Positions 14,320-21,799 of a DNA stretch of 27,013 nt are shown piece after piece. Source of the stretch: Brevibacillus sp. (GTDB lineage: Bacteria > Bacillota > Bacilli > Brevibacillales > Brevibacillaceae); the NCBI GenBank assembly GCA_029240815.1, contig JARDZO010000045.1, positions 1-27,013 of the forward strand. The letters run 5' to 3'. How positions within the stretch are numbered: position 1 is the stretch's first letter; each line of letters starts with the position of its first letter. The notes below the pieces were generated by a model that was given only the letters and a program-made list of their open reading frames with translations, searched no databases and was not told where the DNA came from. The position numbers and the translations under genes are program-made.

Positions 14320-15120
14320 TTAACCCTCTCGTTTCCCAGACGATTTGACGAATGACCATTCGTCCATTTGCTCCAAAAGAGTACGATCCGTCGCGTCAAT
14401 GTGAACCGGCGTGATAGCGATATAGCCATTTTTCAGCAAGTCGTAATCGAGCGGCTCGGCTATCGGCATGACTTCTGGATATTCCCGCATCAAGAAGTAG
14501 CCCGGTCCCTCCTGGTTGTATTTATCTACATAATGGTTCAAGGAAAGCGATGCAGGCACGATCCCTTTCACTTCATCCAACGGTACATGAGGGATGTTCA
14601 CGTTCCAGAATACTTGCTGGGGCAGCTCGCCTTGTGCCGCTTTTTCTGTAAATTCTTTGACCAGTGGCTGAATCATCTGGGCCACTTCGCCGTAATTTTC
14701 TTGATCAAACCAGTTGTCGTAGGATAGCGCAATACCTGGAACCCCGAGAATAACCGCCTCACGAGCCCCACTGCACGTTCCCGAGTAGTATATATCGCGG
14801 CCGAGGTTCGTACCCACATTTATGCCGGAAAAGACAAGATCCGGTTTTTGATCGTCCTCGAACAGAAGATGGTACGCCGCTTTGATACAGTCGGCGGGAT
14901 TTCCATTGATAGCCCATGCTTTTACGGGAAGACCGTAGAAATCGTGTTTTTGCGGTTGCAACGCACTGCGAAAGGTAACCCCATGCCCGACGCCACTCTT
15001 TTCTTCTTGGGGGGCGACGACGTAAATTTCCGCATCTTCTAGCGTGAGCAGTGCTTCCGCCAGTCTTTTAATCCCCAGCGCCTCAATACCGTCGTCGTTC
15101 GTAATCAAGATCCGCAACAT
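14320..15120 (-). CDS. surE: 5'/3'-nucleotidase SurE
   Basis: 266 residues. SurE is a metal-dependent nucleoside monophosphate phosphatase that also acts on short polyphosphate in some bacteria. The N-terminal MLRILITNDDGIEALGIKRL has the metal-binding Asp-Asp. EEKSGVGHGVTFRSAL supplies the conserved serine, AINGNPADCIKAAYHLL the NGTPADC-type motif, and FSGINVGTNLGRDIYYSGTC the asparagine and the family signature. It is of normal length. AGGAGG lies upstream of the ATG at 15120, and the open frame before that is spurious. It is followed by the 346-residue uncharacterised gene four bases after its stop. A terminator for the gene before it lies at 15169-15198, so surE has its own promoter in the short space after that. 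Confidence 0.95.
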   Translation of the reverse strand: MLRILITNDDGIEALGIKRLAEALLTLEDAEIYVVAPQEEKSGVGHGVTFRSALQPQKHDFYGLPVKAWAINGNPADCIKAAYHLLFEDDQKPDLVFSGINVGTNLGRDIYYSGTCSGAREAVILGVPGIALSYDNWFDQENYGEVAQMIQPLVKEFTEKAAQGELPQQVFWNVNIPHVPLDEVKGIVPASLSLNHYVDKYNQEGPGYFLMREYPEVMPIAEPLDYDLLKNGYIAITPVHIDATDRTLLEQMDEWSFVKSSGKREG

Positions 15121-15153
15121 AGATTGTCCTCCTCTTTTGCTAGCATTCTCCTT

Positions 15154-15198
15154 ATTGTACCAAAAAAGGTGAAAGGACCCCAATGTGAATGGGGCCCT
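15154..15198 (-). terminator. Intrinsic terminator of the TerB-like gene
   Basis: AAAGGACCCC (15170-15179) pairs with GGGGCCCTTT (15189-15198) with one mismatch. Read on the minus strand, the hairpin is followed by CACCTTTTTT. It separates the TerB-like gene from surE. Confidence 0.65.
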
Positions 15199-15200
15199 TT

Positions 15201-15626
15201 CTAATCTGCCACAATTTCGTCCCAGCGCTCACGCCATCTGATCCCGTCGGTAATCCACTCTTCTACCTGTGACTGTTTCTCCTCCGAGATCCCAATCAGG
15301 CAGGCAATCCGAGCAATTTCTTTTGATTCTTTTGGAGACAGCTTGCGATCGATCAGCGCCATATGATAGAGCTTCCGCATTATCATCAGCTTTTCCGACT
15401 GAGTCAGATCGATCATGTCCTCGACGATGACCTCTGGACGCTTCGGGTAGTCCATGTCGTCCATCAAGATCTGGCGTTCCTTCAGCGTGAAATGTTCTGA
15501 ATTTACCATTTCATGAATCCGGTTCACTTCTTTATTTCCTATATAACCGTCGGCATGTCCGACACATATCATCAAGCGAATGGAAGCAAACACAATATGT
15601 TTGTCCTTCTCTGTTTTCGTATACAC
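15201..15626 (-). CDS. TerB-like tellurite resistance/DjlA-N domain protein
   Basis: 141 residues, all helical. ICVGHADGYIGNKEVNRIHE and MALIDRKLSPKESKEIARIA are the two metal-binding-like D-G-x-(I/L) segments typical of the TerB/DjlA-N fold. The match is by pattern, not by search. Such proteins are linked to stress or phage responses in ter clusters, but no other ter gene is present. It is cytoplasmic. GAGGAGGAAG lies upstream of the ATG. A 9-bp perfect inverted repeat (15642-15683) lies directly before that ribosome site and may regulate it. The gene has its own terminator. Confidence 0.7.
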   Translation of the reverse strand: MYTKTEKDKHIVFASIRLMICVGHADGYIGNKEVNRIHEMVNSEHFTLKERQILMDDMDYPKRPEVIVEDMIDLTQSEKLMIMRKLYHMALIDRKLSPKESKEIARIACLIGISEEKQSQVEEWITDGIRWRERWDEIVAD

Positions 15627-15641
15627 TGTACTTCCTCCTCC

Positions 15642-15683
15642 TACCGTTTTGCATTCTAATAAGAAATTGTTTTTAAAACGGTA
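15642..15683. promoter_or_regulatory. Perfect 9-bp inverted repeat TACCGTTTT / AAAACGGTA
   Basis: Arms at 15642-15650 and 15675-15683 with a 24-base loop. On the minus strand the second arm abuts the GGAGGAGG ribosome site of the TerB-like gene. It may be an operator, or a leader hairpin that hides the ribosome site. No known regulator site is recognised. Confidence 0.35.
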
Positions 15684-15753
15684 AAAAACTCTTTACTTAA
15701 TTATACGTTGAAACAGGAAAGCGGTTTCACACTAAAATGTGACAAATTTTCAG

Positions 15754-17550
15754 CTATGCTCGCACAAAAACCCGAGAAAAGTCAACCCACCCATACGCAT
15801 CCAGAGAAATGCCGGATAGACGCGGGTGTGCTTGCATCTCGACACGATTGGAATACAGCGGGACAAACGTGTGCCGTTTCTGAAGAATCGCGAGAATTTT
15901 CCTCATCTCATACTCCCGATCGGGTTTGGTTTTTGCCTCAAGCAAGCTTTTCATCTGCTCTTCTACCTCTTCCCTGCCTTGCTCGTCAACATGATGCTGG
16001 ATACTCAACGCCTCCGCATAAACAAACTCCACCAAGGATAATTCCAGTCGCTCGTCCACATTCGCGCTGTCTACGATCAGATCTGCCTCCCGGAGCATCG
16101 CCGGTTGCGCCAGCGCTTCAGGATCAACGTAGACAACTTCGATCACAATCCCATACTGCGCGCATCTGGCCTGAATCCATGTCGCATCTTCCACATGGTC
16201 CAGATCTGGATACGTATATAAAAGCAGCTTTTCCCCGTCATAGCCACAATCCTTCCCATCTATCAGAAAAGTGCTCATTTCTTCTTCGGGTAAAAACGGG
16301 ACTGCTTCCCCCCACGCCTCCACAGGCTGCCTCGATCCTTTCAGATCCGATCGCAACGCTTCGCCAGAAATGATAGCAGCCATAGCCGCACGAAAGGAAA
16401 GATTGTGTAGAGGACCTGGCTTTGCTCCATTAAGACTCACATACTGAAAGCTCTGTTCGTGTCGAGACAATCCACTCCAGTCAACACTATTTGCGGGTAC
16501 CATCCCCGCTCCTTCCGCAGACCTCCATAATTGTACTTGATTCGTTTCTACGTCATCCTGCAATTCAGGCACGCACCATAGCTCGACGCGATCGAGAAAC
16601 GGGCGCCCTGCAAAATAGGGCTGAAACGCTTCGAGAACAAGCATCGAGTCATCGTTGCGGATCACTTTGAAGGGTCCTGTTCCCACTGGCCATGCTGCAA
16701 AGCCCTCTCCCATTTGTGTCACGTAATCTTTTGGCACGATCGACACGCACTCCTTGCTCAAAGCATGGAGAAACAAATGGTCAGGCTGCTGCAAGGTCAC
16801 GACAACGATGTGATCGTCTATTGGCTGGACAGATTGAATCGAACGAGTCAGCCAACGATGCCTGGATGGTGCCTCCATCAAACGTAGCAAGGAATAGGAG
16901 ACATCCTCTGCATTCATCTGACGCCCGTGATGAAACAAGACACCTTTTCGAAGATACATCGTCCACTCTTTTCCTTGCTCATCTGACTCCCAGAAAAAAG
17001 CGAGCTGACCCACGATGGTTCTCGTCGCAGGATCAAATCGGACGAGCGTATCGAAAATGTGCTTGACCAAATGAGTTTGCGAGCGTAACAACACCCGGAT
17101 CGGATCGAGGATGTGAAACGGTCGATCCATAAAGAACCGCAACGTATCCGCTCGTTCCCCATTTCCTTTTTCCCGCGATACGCTCAAACCAAACTGGCTG
17201 CTCATCCACCGTGAATAGTTTTCCTCTAGCCCATTCCACTCATGTTGATACTGACCAACCAGTTGCCTGGAGCCGTGAATGTCCCCTTTTTGCACGAGCT
17301 CTTTGGCAACCGTAAACACCAGATCCTCTGGTGCTAGCAGGCAGGTGAGTACGGAGCGGTTTCCACGCCCTCGCCCCGGCTGCCAATGGAGCCACCCCTG
17401 GTTTTGCATCTTCTTCAGCGTCCATGTCGCATTGCGGTGGGTGCAAAACAGAATGGCAGCAACTTCAGCCAAAGATATGTCAGTAGGCGTCCCCTGTTTC
17501 AAATGATGACAACCCGTGAATAGACGCACGTATTGTTCTACCAGCTGCAT
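15754..17550 (-). CDS. SgrR-type regulator with C-terminal solute-binding domain
   Basis: About 598 residues from the ATG at 17550. The N-terminal 110 or so residues form an HTH of the SgrR_N type (VEQYVRLFTGCHH, ISLAEVAAILFCTHRNATWT, LKKMQNQGWLHWQPGRGRGN). From about 135 to 480 there is an SBP_bac_5 domain (ABC peptide/nickel-binding fold) with EWTMYLRKGVLFHHGRQMNA, then EDVSYSLLRLM, and WPVGTGPFKV. SgrR of E. coli uses such a domain to sense sugar-phosphate stress. Here the ligand is not known. It is not secreted. The first 39 residues of the open frame are out of use: GGTGGTGG stands before the ATG at 17550. It is divergent to an MFS gene 135 bases away, as E. coli sgrR is to the SgrS/SetA locus, and probably controls it. 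Confidence 0.88.
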   Translation of the reverse strand: MQLVEQYVRLFTGCHHLKQGTPTDISLAEVAAILFCTHRNATWTLKKMQNQGWLHWQPGRGRGNRSVLTCLLAPEDLVFTVAKELVQKGDIHGSRQLVGQYQHEWNGLEENYSRWMSSQFGLSVSREKGNGERADTLRFFMDRPFHILDPIRVLLRSQTHLVKHIFDTLVRFDPATRTIVGQLAFFWESDEQGKEWTMYLRKGVLFHHGRQMNAEDVSYSLLRLMEAPSRHRWLTRSIQSVQPIDDHIVVVTLQQPDHLFLHALSKECVSIVPKDYVTQMGEGFAAWPVGTGPFKVIRNDDSMLVLEAFQPYFAGRPFLDRVELWCVPELQDDVETNQVQLWRSAEGAGMVPANSVDWSGLSRHEQSFQYVSLNGAKPGPLHNLSFRAAMAAIISGEALRSDLKGSRQPVEAWGEAVPFLPEEEMSTFLIDGKDCGYDGEKLLLYTYPDLDHVEDATWIQARCAQYGIVIEVVYVDPEALAQPAMLREADLIVDSANVDERLELSLVEFVYAEALSIQHHVDEQGREEVEEQMKSLLEAKTKPDREYEMRKILAILQKRHTFVPLYSNRVEMQAHPRLSGISLDAYGWVDFSRVFVRA

Positions 17551-17601
17551 CGATACCACCACCCATTCTTCTTTCCAAAACATGAAATTACCGTAGGCAT
17601 A

Positions 17602-17631
17602 ATCGTACGCTTTTTCTCCAGGCCTTGCCAA
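17602..17631 (-). promoter_or_regulatory. Candidate promoter of the SgrR-type gene
   Basis: On the minus strand, TTGGCA (17626-17631), an 18-base spacer and TACGAT (17602-17607). It lies in the 135-base divergent space and would give a leader of about 40 bases. Confidence 0.45.
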
Positions 17632-17685
17632 CGTAAAATTTGACGAAACCACAATCAACGATCTCAATCAGAAAGGAAGCCACCC

Positions 17686-18909
17686 ATGAACCTCATTCCT
17701 CATTTCCTCACACGCCTAATCGCAACGTATCCGTCAATCTTGTGGGTCAGGCTGTTCGGAGAAACGCTCACTTCTCTTTCCAGCGCGATGATTGCCCCTT
17801 TTTTGGTCCTGTACTTGAGCGAGCATATCGGTAGCTCCATTACATGGACTATGCTGATTATCGGATTACAGCCTTTTTCTGAAATCTTGCTGACGCTGTT
17901 TGCCGGTGGCGTTACGGATCGATTTCGGCGAAAAACGGTTATGCTGGTCTCCCTGCTGCTACAAGGCTTGGCGATGCTCGCCATGGCGTGGGCAGACTCG
18001 ATCGCTGCCTTTGCCTTGCTGTACGTAATCAACGGAGCAGGACGCTCTCTGTTCATTCCAGCGAGCCGTGCCCATCTCGCTGATTCCATCGCCGGGAGTC
18101 AAATGGCGAGCGCATTTGCCCTCTTAAGCACCGCAGGCAGTATCGGAGCTGCATTAGGCCCTTTGGTAGGTGTGCTGATTTACCAGTACGATCCAGCACT
18201 CGCCTTTTTATTCACAGCATTGTCCCTGCTCTTGTACGCAATCGCTGTCTGGTGGAAAGTCCCTCACGCGCAGCCTGCCTTCCCTTCGGAAGATGCTGCA
18301 ACTGGTACGTATTCGAAAGGCTCCTTGCAAGCCTATCGACCAGCTCTCGCTATCATGTTTTTATCTTTGCCAGTCAGCTTGTTCTACTCGCAAACGGAAA
18401 CAAATCTGCAGCTGCATATCAAGCAAACGATGCCCGACTATTTGCAAACGTTGGCGACCCTTGTCTCCGTAAAAGGCATCATGTTAATCCTTCTCGAATT
18501 TTGGCTGGTCAAGTGGACGCAAAAGCTCCCTGCACGCCTGCTCATCAGCGGATCGTATTTCTGCTTTTTGATCGTCGCACTCGGATATGCGTTTCTCGAT
18601 TCACTTCCTGCCCTGATCGCCCTGCAATTGATTTGGGTCATTGGCGAAAGCATTGGCATTACACAGCTTTTGACATACGTCACGAGGGTTGCGCCTCCCT
18701 CGATGCGTGGACGCTACTTTGCGATCACAGGGACCCACTGGGACATCTCCCGCTCATGCGGACCTTATCTGGGCAGTCTTGTCTTGATACATTTTGGAGG
18801 AGCCACACTGTTCGCGATCGTCGCAGCCGTGCTTCTCATCGGTAGCTGGGCGATATATGCGTATCTCGCTAAAAAAGAAAAAGCCTTCCCACTGGTACAG
18901 GAAGGCTGA
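17686..18909 (+). CDS. MFS transporter, divergent to the SgrR-type gene
   Basis: 407 residues, 12 membrane segments, probably an exporter. The first half has the A-motif LTLFAGGVTDRFRRKTVMLV and INGAGRSLFIPASRAHLADS. LLSTAGSIGAALGPLVGVLI is the antiporter-like C-motif region. A hydrophilic loop near 205 divides the halves. AAAGGAAG is six bases before the ATG. Because it is paired with an SgrR-type regulator, a role in getting rid of a sugar or sugar-phosphate-related compound, like E. coli SetA, is a reasonable idea but is not shown by sequence. The last 10 codons contain the terminator of the convergent ABC operon. Confidence 0.88.
   Translation: MNLIPHFLTRLIATYPSILWVRLFGETLTSLSSAMIAPFLVLYLSEHIGSSITWTMLIIGLQPFSEILLTLFAGGVTDRFRRKTVMLVSLLLQGLAMLAMAWADSIAAFALLYVINGAGRSLFIPASRAHLADSIAGSQMASAFALLSTAGSIGAALGPLVGVLIYQYDPALAFLFTALSLLLYAIAVWWKVPHAQPAFPSEDAATGTYSKGSLQAYRPALAIMFLSLPVSLFYSQTETNLQLHIKQTMPDYLQTLATLVSVKGIMLILLEFWLVKWTQKLPARLLISGSYFCFLIVALGYAFLDSLPALIALQLIWVIGESIGITQLLTYVTRVAPPSMRGRYFAITGTHWDISRSCGPYLGSLVLIHFGGATLFAIVAAVLLIGSWAIYAYLAKKEKAFPLVQEG
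18871..18907 (-). terminator. Terminator of the ABC operon inside the MFS coding end
   Basis: AGCCTTCC (18882-18889) / GGAAGGCT (18900-18907) with a 10-base loop. Read on the minus strand, it is followed by TTTTTCTTTTTT. It ends the minus-strand ABC operon, yet the whole hairpin is coding sequence of the plus-strand MFS gene up to the stop codon. Confidence 0.75.
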
Positions 18910-18920
18910 GACACAAATGA

Positions 18921-19718
18921 CTAGGTCAACAGGAAACGGTCTTCGCTAAAGCTTTCTCCACCGCGGGCTGTTTCAAAAGCTCGCAGCAGGTCCTGAGGTT
19001 TCATCGTGCGTTTCTTCTCATCCGGAATGTCGAGGATGATACCACCGTCATGCAGCATGAGCAAGCGGTTTCCCATGTTCAACGCTTGTTCCATGTTGTG
19101 CGTGACCATGATCGTCGTCAGATTGTGGCGTTCCACGATCTTTTCCGTCAGATCTACAATCAACTGTGCCCGCTTAGGGTCGAGTGCCGCCGTGTGCTCA
19201 TCGAGGAGCAAAATCTTCGGCTCTGTGAAGGTCGCCATCAGGAGGCTGAGCGCTTGTCGCTGACCGCCCGAGAGAAAACCGACTTTTGTTTTCAACCGAT
19301 TCTCCAGTCCTTGGTCCAGCTGTTTCAACTGCTCGCGGAACAGCTCCCGCTTGTGGTTGTTAACACCAAAGGACAGCTTCCGACGTTGCCCCCTCGCCAA
19401 TGCGATCGCCAGATTTTCTTCGATCGTCATGTTGGGAGCAGTCCCGGCCATCGGATCCTGGAACACGCGTCCAATTAGCCCAGCACGTTGGTGTTCTCCC
19501 ATTCGGGTCACATCATTTCCATCGATCGTGATACTGCCTTCATCCGGCAGCATTCCTCCGGAGATAATGTTCATCATCGTGGATTTACCTGCACCGTTAC
19601 TACCGATGACGGTGATGAACTCTCCGCGCTTGACGTGCAGATTTACATTGCGCAGGGCGATCTTTTCGTTGACCGTTCCCGCGTTGAATACTTTATTGAC
19701 TCTCGAAATCTTAAGCAT
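18921..19718 (-). CDS. ABC transporter ATP-binding protein (TrpZ-like)
   Basis: 265 residues. The cytoplasmic motor of the importer encoded with the next three genes. Walker A GSNGAGKST (39-47), Q-loop Gln87, signature LSGGQ (149-153), Walker B KILLLDE (168-174) and switch His207 (TTIMVTHNM) are all intact, so it should hydrolyse ATP. An ATG with GGGAGG upstream overlaps the end of the permease gene by 8 bases, so both are translated in step. Close relatives are part of ABC systems with PF04392 binding proteins, annotated for tryptophan or related aromatic compounds in streptococci. The substrate here is unproved. Confidence 0.93.
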   Translation of the reverse strand: MLKISRVNKVFNAGTVNEKIALRNVNLHVKRGEFITVIGSNGAGKSTMMNIISGGMLPDEGSITIDGNDVTRMGEHQRAGLIGRVFQDPMAGTAPNMTIEENLAIALARGQRRKLSFGVNNHKRELFREQLKQLDQGLENRLKTKVGFLSGGQRQALSLLMATFTEPKILLLDEHTAALDPKRAQLIVDLTEKIVERHNLTTIMVTHNMEQALNMGNRLLMLHDGGIILDIPDEKKRTMKPQDLLRAFETARGGESFSEDRFLLT

Positions 19719-20643
19719 CGCTGCTTCCTCCCCTCATCGTGCGGCCCCCCTGTTTCTTCCAAATGCCCTTGGCAATGGTCGGAACAGTCAGCGCGATAAT
19801 CACGATCAAGGCTGTGATCAGCTTCATGTCGGACGGATTGAGACCCGCCTGCAGAGCCAATGCGATGACTAATCGGTAGACAATCGATCCGAGAATGACG
19901 GCGAGCGTCACTCGGAAAATGGAGGAGCTTCCAAACAAGACTTCCCCGACAATAACAGAAGCAAGACCAATGACAATCATCCCGATCCCCATGCCCACGT
20001 CGGCGAAGCCCTGATACTGGGCGACCCATGCTCCAGAGACTGCGACCAGCCCGTTGGAGAGCGCCAAGCCTACGATGGTTGTCGTGTCTGTATTGACACC
20101 AAAGCTGCGGATCATTTTCGGGTTGTCACCCGTCGCACGCAAATCCAGACCAAGGTCGGTATGCAGGAACCAGTCAATCACCAGCTTCAAAACCAACACA
20201 CCCACCAGGAATACCATAGCCACACCAGTCAGAATCGTTATGCCACCTACTGCCAAATTCGGAACACTCAGATCCTTGACGTAGGTAAACAACGTATCTT
20301 CCCGCAATAGCGGCAGATTGGCTTTGCCCATAATACGCAGGTTGATCGAGTACAGCGCGATCATGGTCAAGATCCCTGCCAATAGGGCGTTTACTTTCCC
20401 TTTGGTATGCAGGATACCGGTAAAGGCTCCAGCCACACCGCCGACCACAAATGCCAGCAGCGTAGCGAGGAAAGGGTTGATTCCATCGATGATAAACTTC
20501 GCAGCGATCGCGCCGCCTAAAGCAAAGCTACCGTCTACGGTCAGATCAGGTACATTTAGAATGCGAAAGGTCAGATACACGCCCAGAGCCAATATTCCAA
20601 AAAGCAAGCCCTGTTCGATTGCCCCCATTATTGCCAGATTCAT
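19711..20643 (-). CDS. ABC transporter permease (TrpY-like)
   Basis: 310 residues with about eight to ten membrane helices of the BPD_transp_2 (branched-chain amino acid/ribose permease) type. NLAIMGAIEQGLLFGILALG, then VYLTFRILNVPDLTVDGSFA, is the typical start of the TrpY-like group. LGLDLRATGDNPKMIRSFGV carries the E-A-A-like cytoplasmic loop that meets the ATPase. AGGAGG lies upstream of the ATG. It lies 28 bases after the second binding protein gene, and its end overlaps the ATPase gene. One permease gene means that it works as a homodimer. Confidence 0.93.
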   Translation of the reverse strand: MNLAIMGAIEQGLLFGILALGVYLTFRILNVPDLTVDGSFALGGAIAAKFIIDGINPFLATLLAFVVGGVAGAFTGILHTKGKVNALLAGILTMIALYSINLRIMGKANLPLLREDTLFTYVKDLSVPNLAVGGITILTGVAMVFLVGVLVLKLVIDWFLHTDLGLDLRATGDNPKMIRSFGVNTDTTTIVGLALSNGLVAVSGAWVAQYQGFADVGMGIGMIVIGLASVIVGEVLFGSSSIFRVTLAVILGSIVYRLVIALALQAGLNPSDMKLITALIVIIALTVPTIAKGIWKKQGGRTMRGGSSDA

Positions 20644-20671
20644 AGAAGAAGTCCTCCTGTTGCTGCATGTA

Positions 20672-21706
20672 TTACTCTACCACTTCTCCTGCGCGGTCGA
20701 GCATCGATTGCGGAATGGTCACTCCCATTTTCTCCGCTGCTTTCTTATTCAATACCAGTTTCATTTCGGCTTGCATTTCTACAGGCATGTCACCTGGTTT
20801 TGCTTCGCCTTTCAAGATTTTCACTGCCATATCAGCCGTTTGCGCTCCCAATTTGGTGTAATCAATACCGTAAGTAGCAATCGCACCGCTCTTCACGGAG
20901 TTTTCTTCACCTGCAATGACTGGGATCTTTTGAGATTCAGCTACGCCCAAGACAGCTGCGATAGCAGAAACGACCATGTTATCGGTTGGAATGTAGTACG
21001 CATCCACTTTGCCTACCATGGATTCAGCTGCTTGCTTCACTTCGGTTGCGCTCGTGATAGCCGCTTCTTGAATAGTCAGACCAAGCTTGTCTGCAACGGC
21101 TTTCGCTGCGTCCACTTGTACTTTTGAGTTTACTTCACCAGAGCTATAGATAATTCCTACCGATTTTGCGTCCGGTTTCATTTCTTTAATCAGCTTCAAT
21201 TGCTCTTCCACCGGGTTCATGTCAGAAGTCCCTGTTACGTTGCCTTCTGGTTTCTCCATTGCTTTGACAAGACCCGCTTCCACTGGATCCGTAACAGCCG
21301 TGAAAAGGATCGGGATCTCTTTGCTTGTTTGAGCTGCCGCTTGAGCAGTTGGTGTCGCAATCGCCAGTACCAGGTCTACTTTGTCAGCTTCGAATTTTTG
21401 TGCGATGGAGATCGCAGTATCCATGCTGCCTTGTGCAGATTTCAGATCAATTTTGACTTGCTTGTCTTTTTCGTAGCCGTTTTTCGCCAATTGCGCGATA
21501 AAACCTTCACGAGCTGCATCCAAAGCAGGATGCTCGACGAATTGGGAGATCCCGATGGTCAGTTGCTTTTCAGCAGCTGGAGCTGTTGCATTATTCGCTG
21601 CTGGTGCCTGGGTGGCGCTTTGCTGTCCACACGCGGTGACGGACAAAAGCAACAAAGGAAATAAAAAACTCTGAATCATTTTCATAGGTCTCTTTTGTTT
21701 GAACAT
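20672..21706 (-). CDS. ABC substrate-binding lipoprotein, second copy (TrpX-like)
   Basis: Family PF04392 (ABC_sub_bind). A lipoprotein signal is visible: hydrophobic FLFPLLLLSVTAC with Cys26 as the lipid-bearing residue when started at 21706. ISQFVEHPALDAAREGFIAQ, VLAIATPTAQAA, ILFTAVTDPVEAGLV, VGIIYSSGEVNSKVQ and ATYGIDYTKLGAQTADMAVK follow the family layout. A Gln/Ala/Pro-rich linker (QQSATQAPAANNATAPAAEK) follows the lipid anchor. The start is uncertain: 21706 has GAGGGGG eleven bases upstream, 21685 has AAGAGA, and the open frame to 21784 crosses the terminator. It shares most motifs with the upstream copy (21797-22807), so it arose by tandem duplication. It probably anchors outside the membrane and feeds the permease. 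Confidence 0.92.
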   Translation of the reverse strand: MFKQKRPMKMIQSFLFPLLLLSVTACGQQSATQAPAANNATAPAAEKQLTIGISQFVEHPALDAAREGFIAQLAKNGYEKDKQVKIDLKSAQGSMDTAISIAQKFEADKVDLVLAIATPTAQAAAQTSKEIPILFTAVTDPVEAGLVKAMEKPEGNVTGTSDMNPVEEQLKLIKEMKPDAKSVGIIYSSGEVNSKVQVDAAKAVADKLGLTIQEAAITSATEVKQAAESMVGKVDAYYIPTDNMVVSAIAAVLGVAESQKIPVIAGEENSVKSGAIATYGIDYTKLGAQTADMAVKILKGEAKPGDMPVEMQAEMKLVLNKKAAEKMGVTIPQSMLDRAGEVVE

Positions 21707-21766
21707 TTGATAAATAGCCCCCTCAAAAATTTTTTCTAATTTTAACACGCTTAAAACATTTTTAAA

Positions 21767-21799
21767 AGAAGAAAAAGAGAGCATGAAGCTCTCTTTTTA
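21767..21799 (-). terminator. Intrinsic terminator at the stop codon of the first binding-protein gene
   Basis: AAAAAGAGAGC (21772-21782) / GCTCTCTTTTT (21788-21798) is a perfect 11-bp stem with a 5-base loop, followed by TTCTTCTTTT on the minus strand. The TAA of the first binding-protein gene (21797-21799) is part of the stem. It divides the operon after the first gene. Confidence 0.8.

Noticed and set aside
16692..17506. Several plus-strand and minus-strand frames of 60-124 codons inside the SgrR-type gene
   Set aside because: All lie within the intact SgrR-type coding frame, have no ribosome site and give arginine- and cysteine-rich nonsense typical of shadow frames.
20318..21127. Plus-strand frame of 269 codons opposite the permease and second binding-protein genes
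   Set aside because: Antisense to two clear genes and crosses their boundary; no ribosome site or domain.
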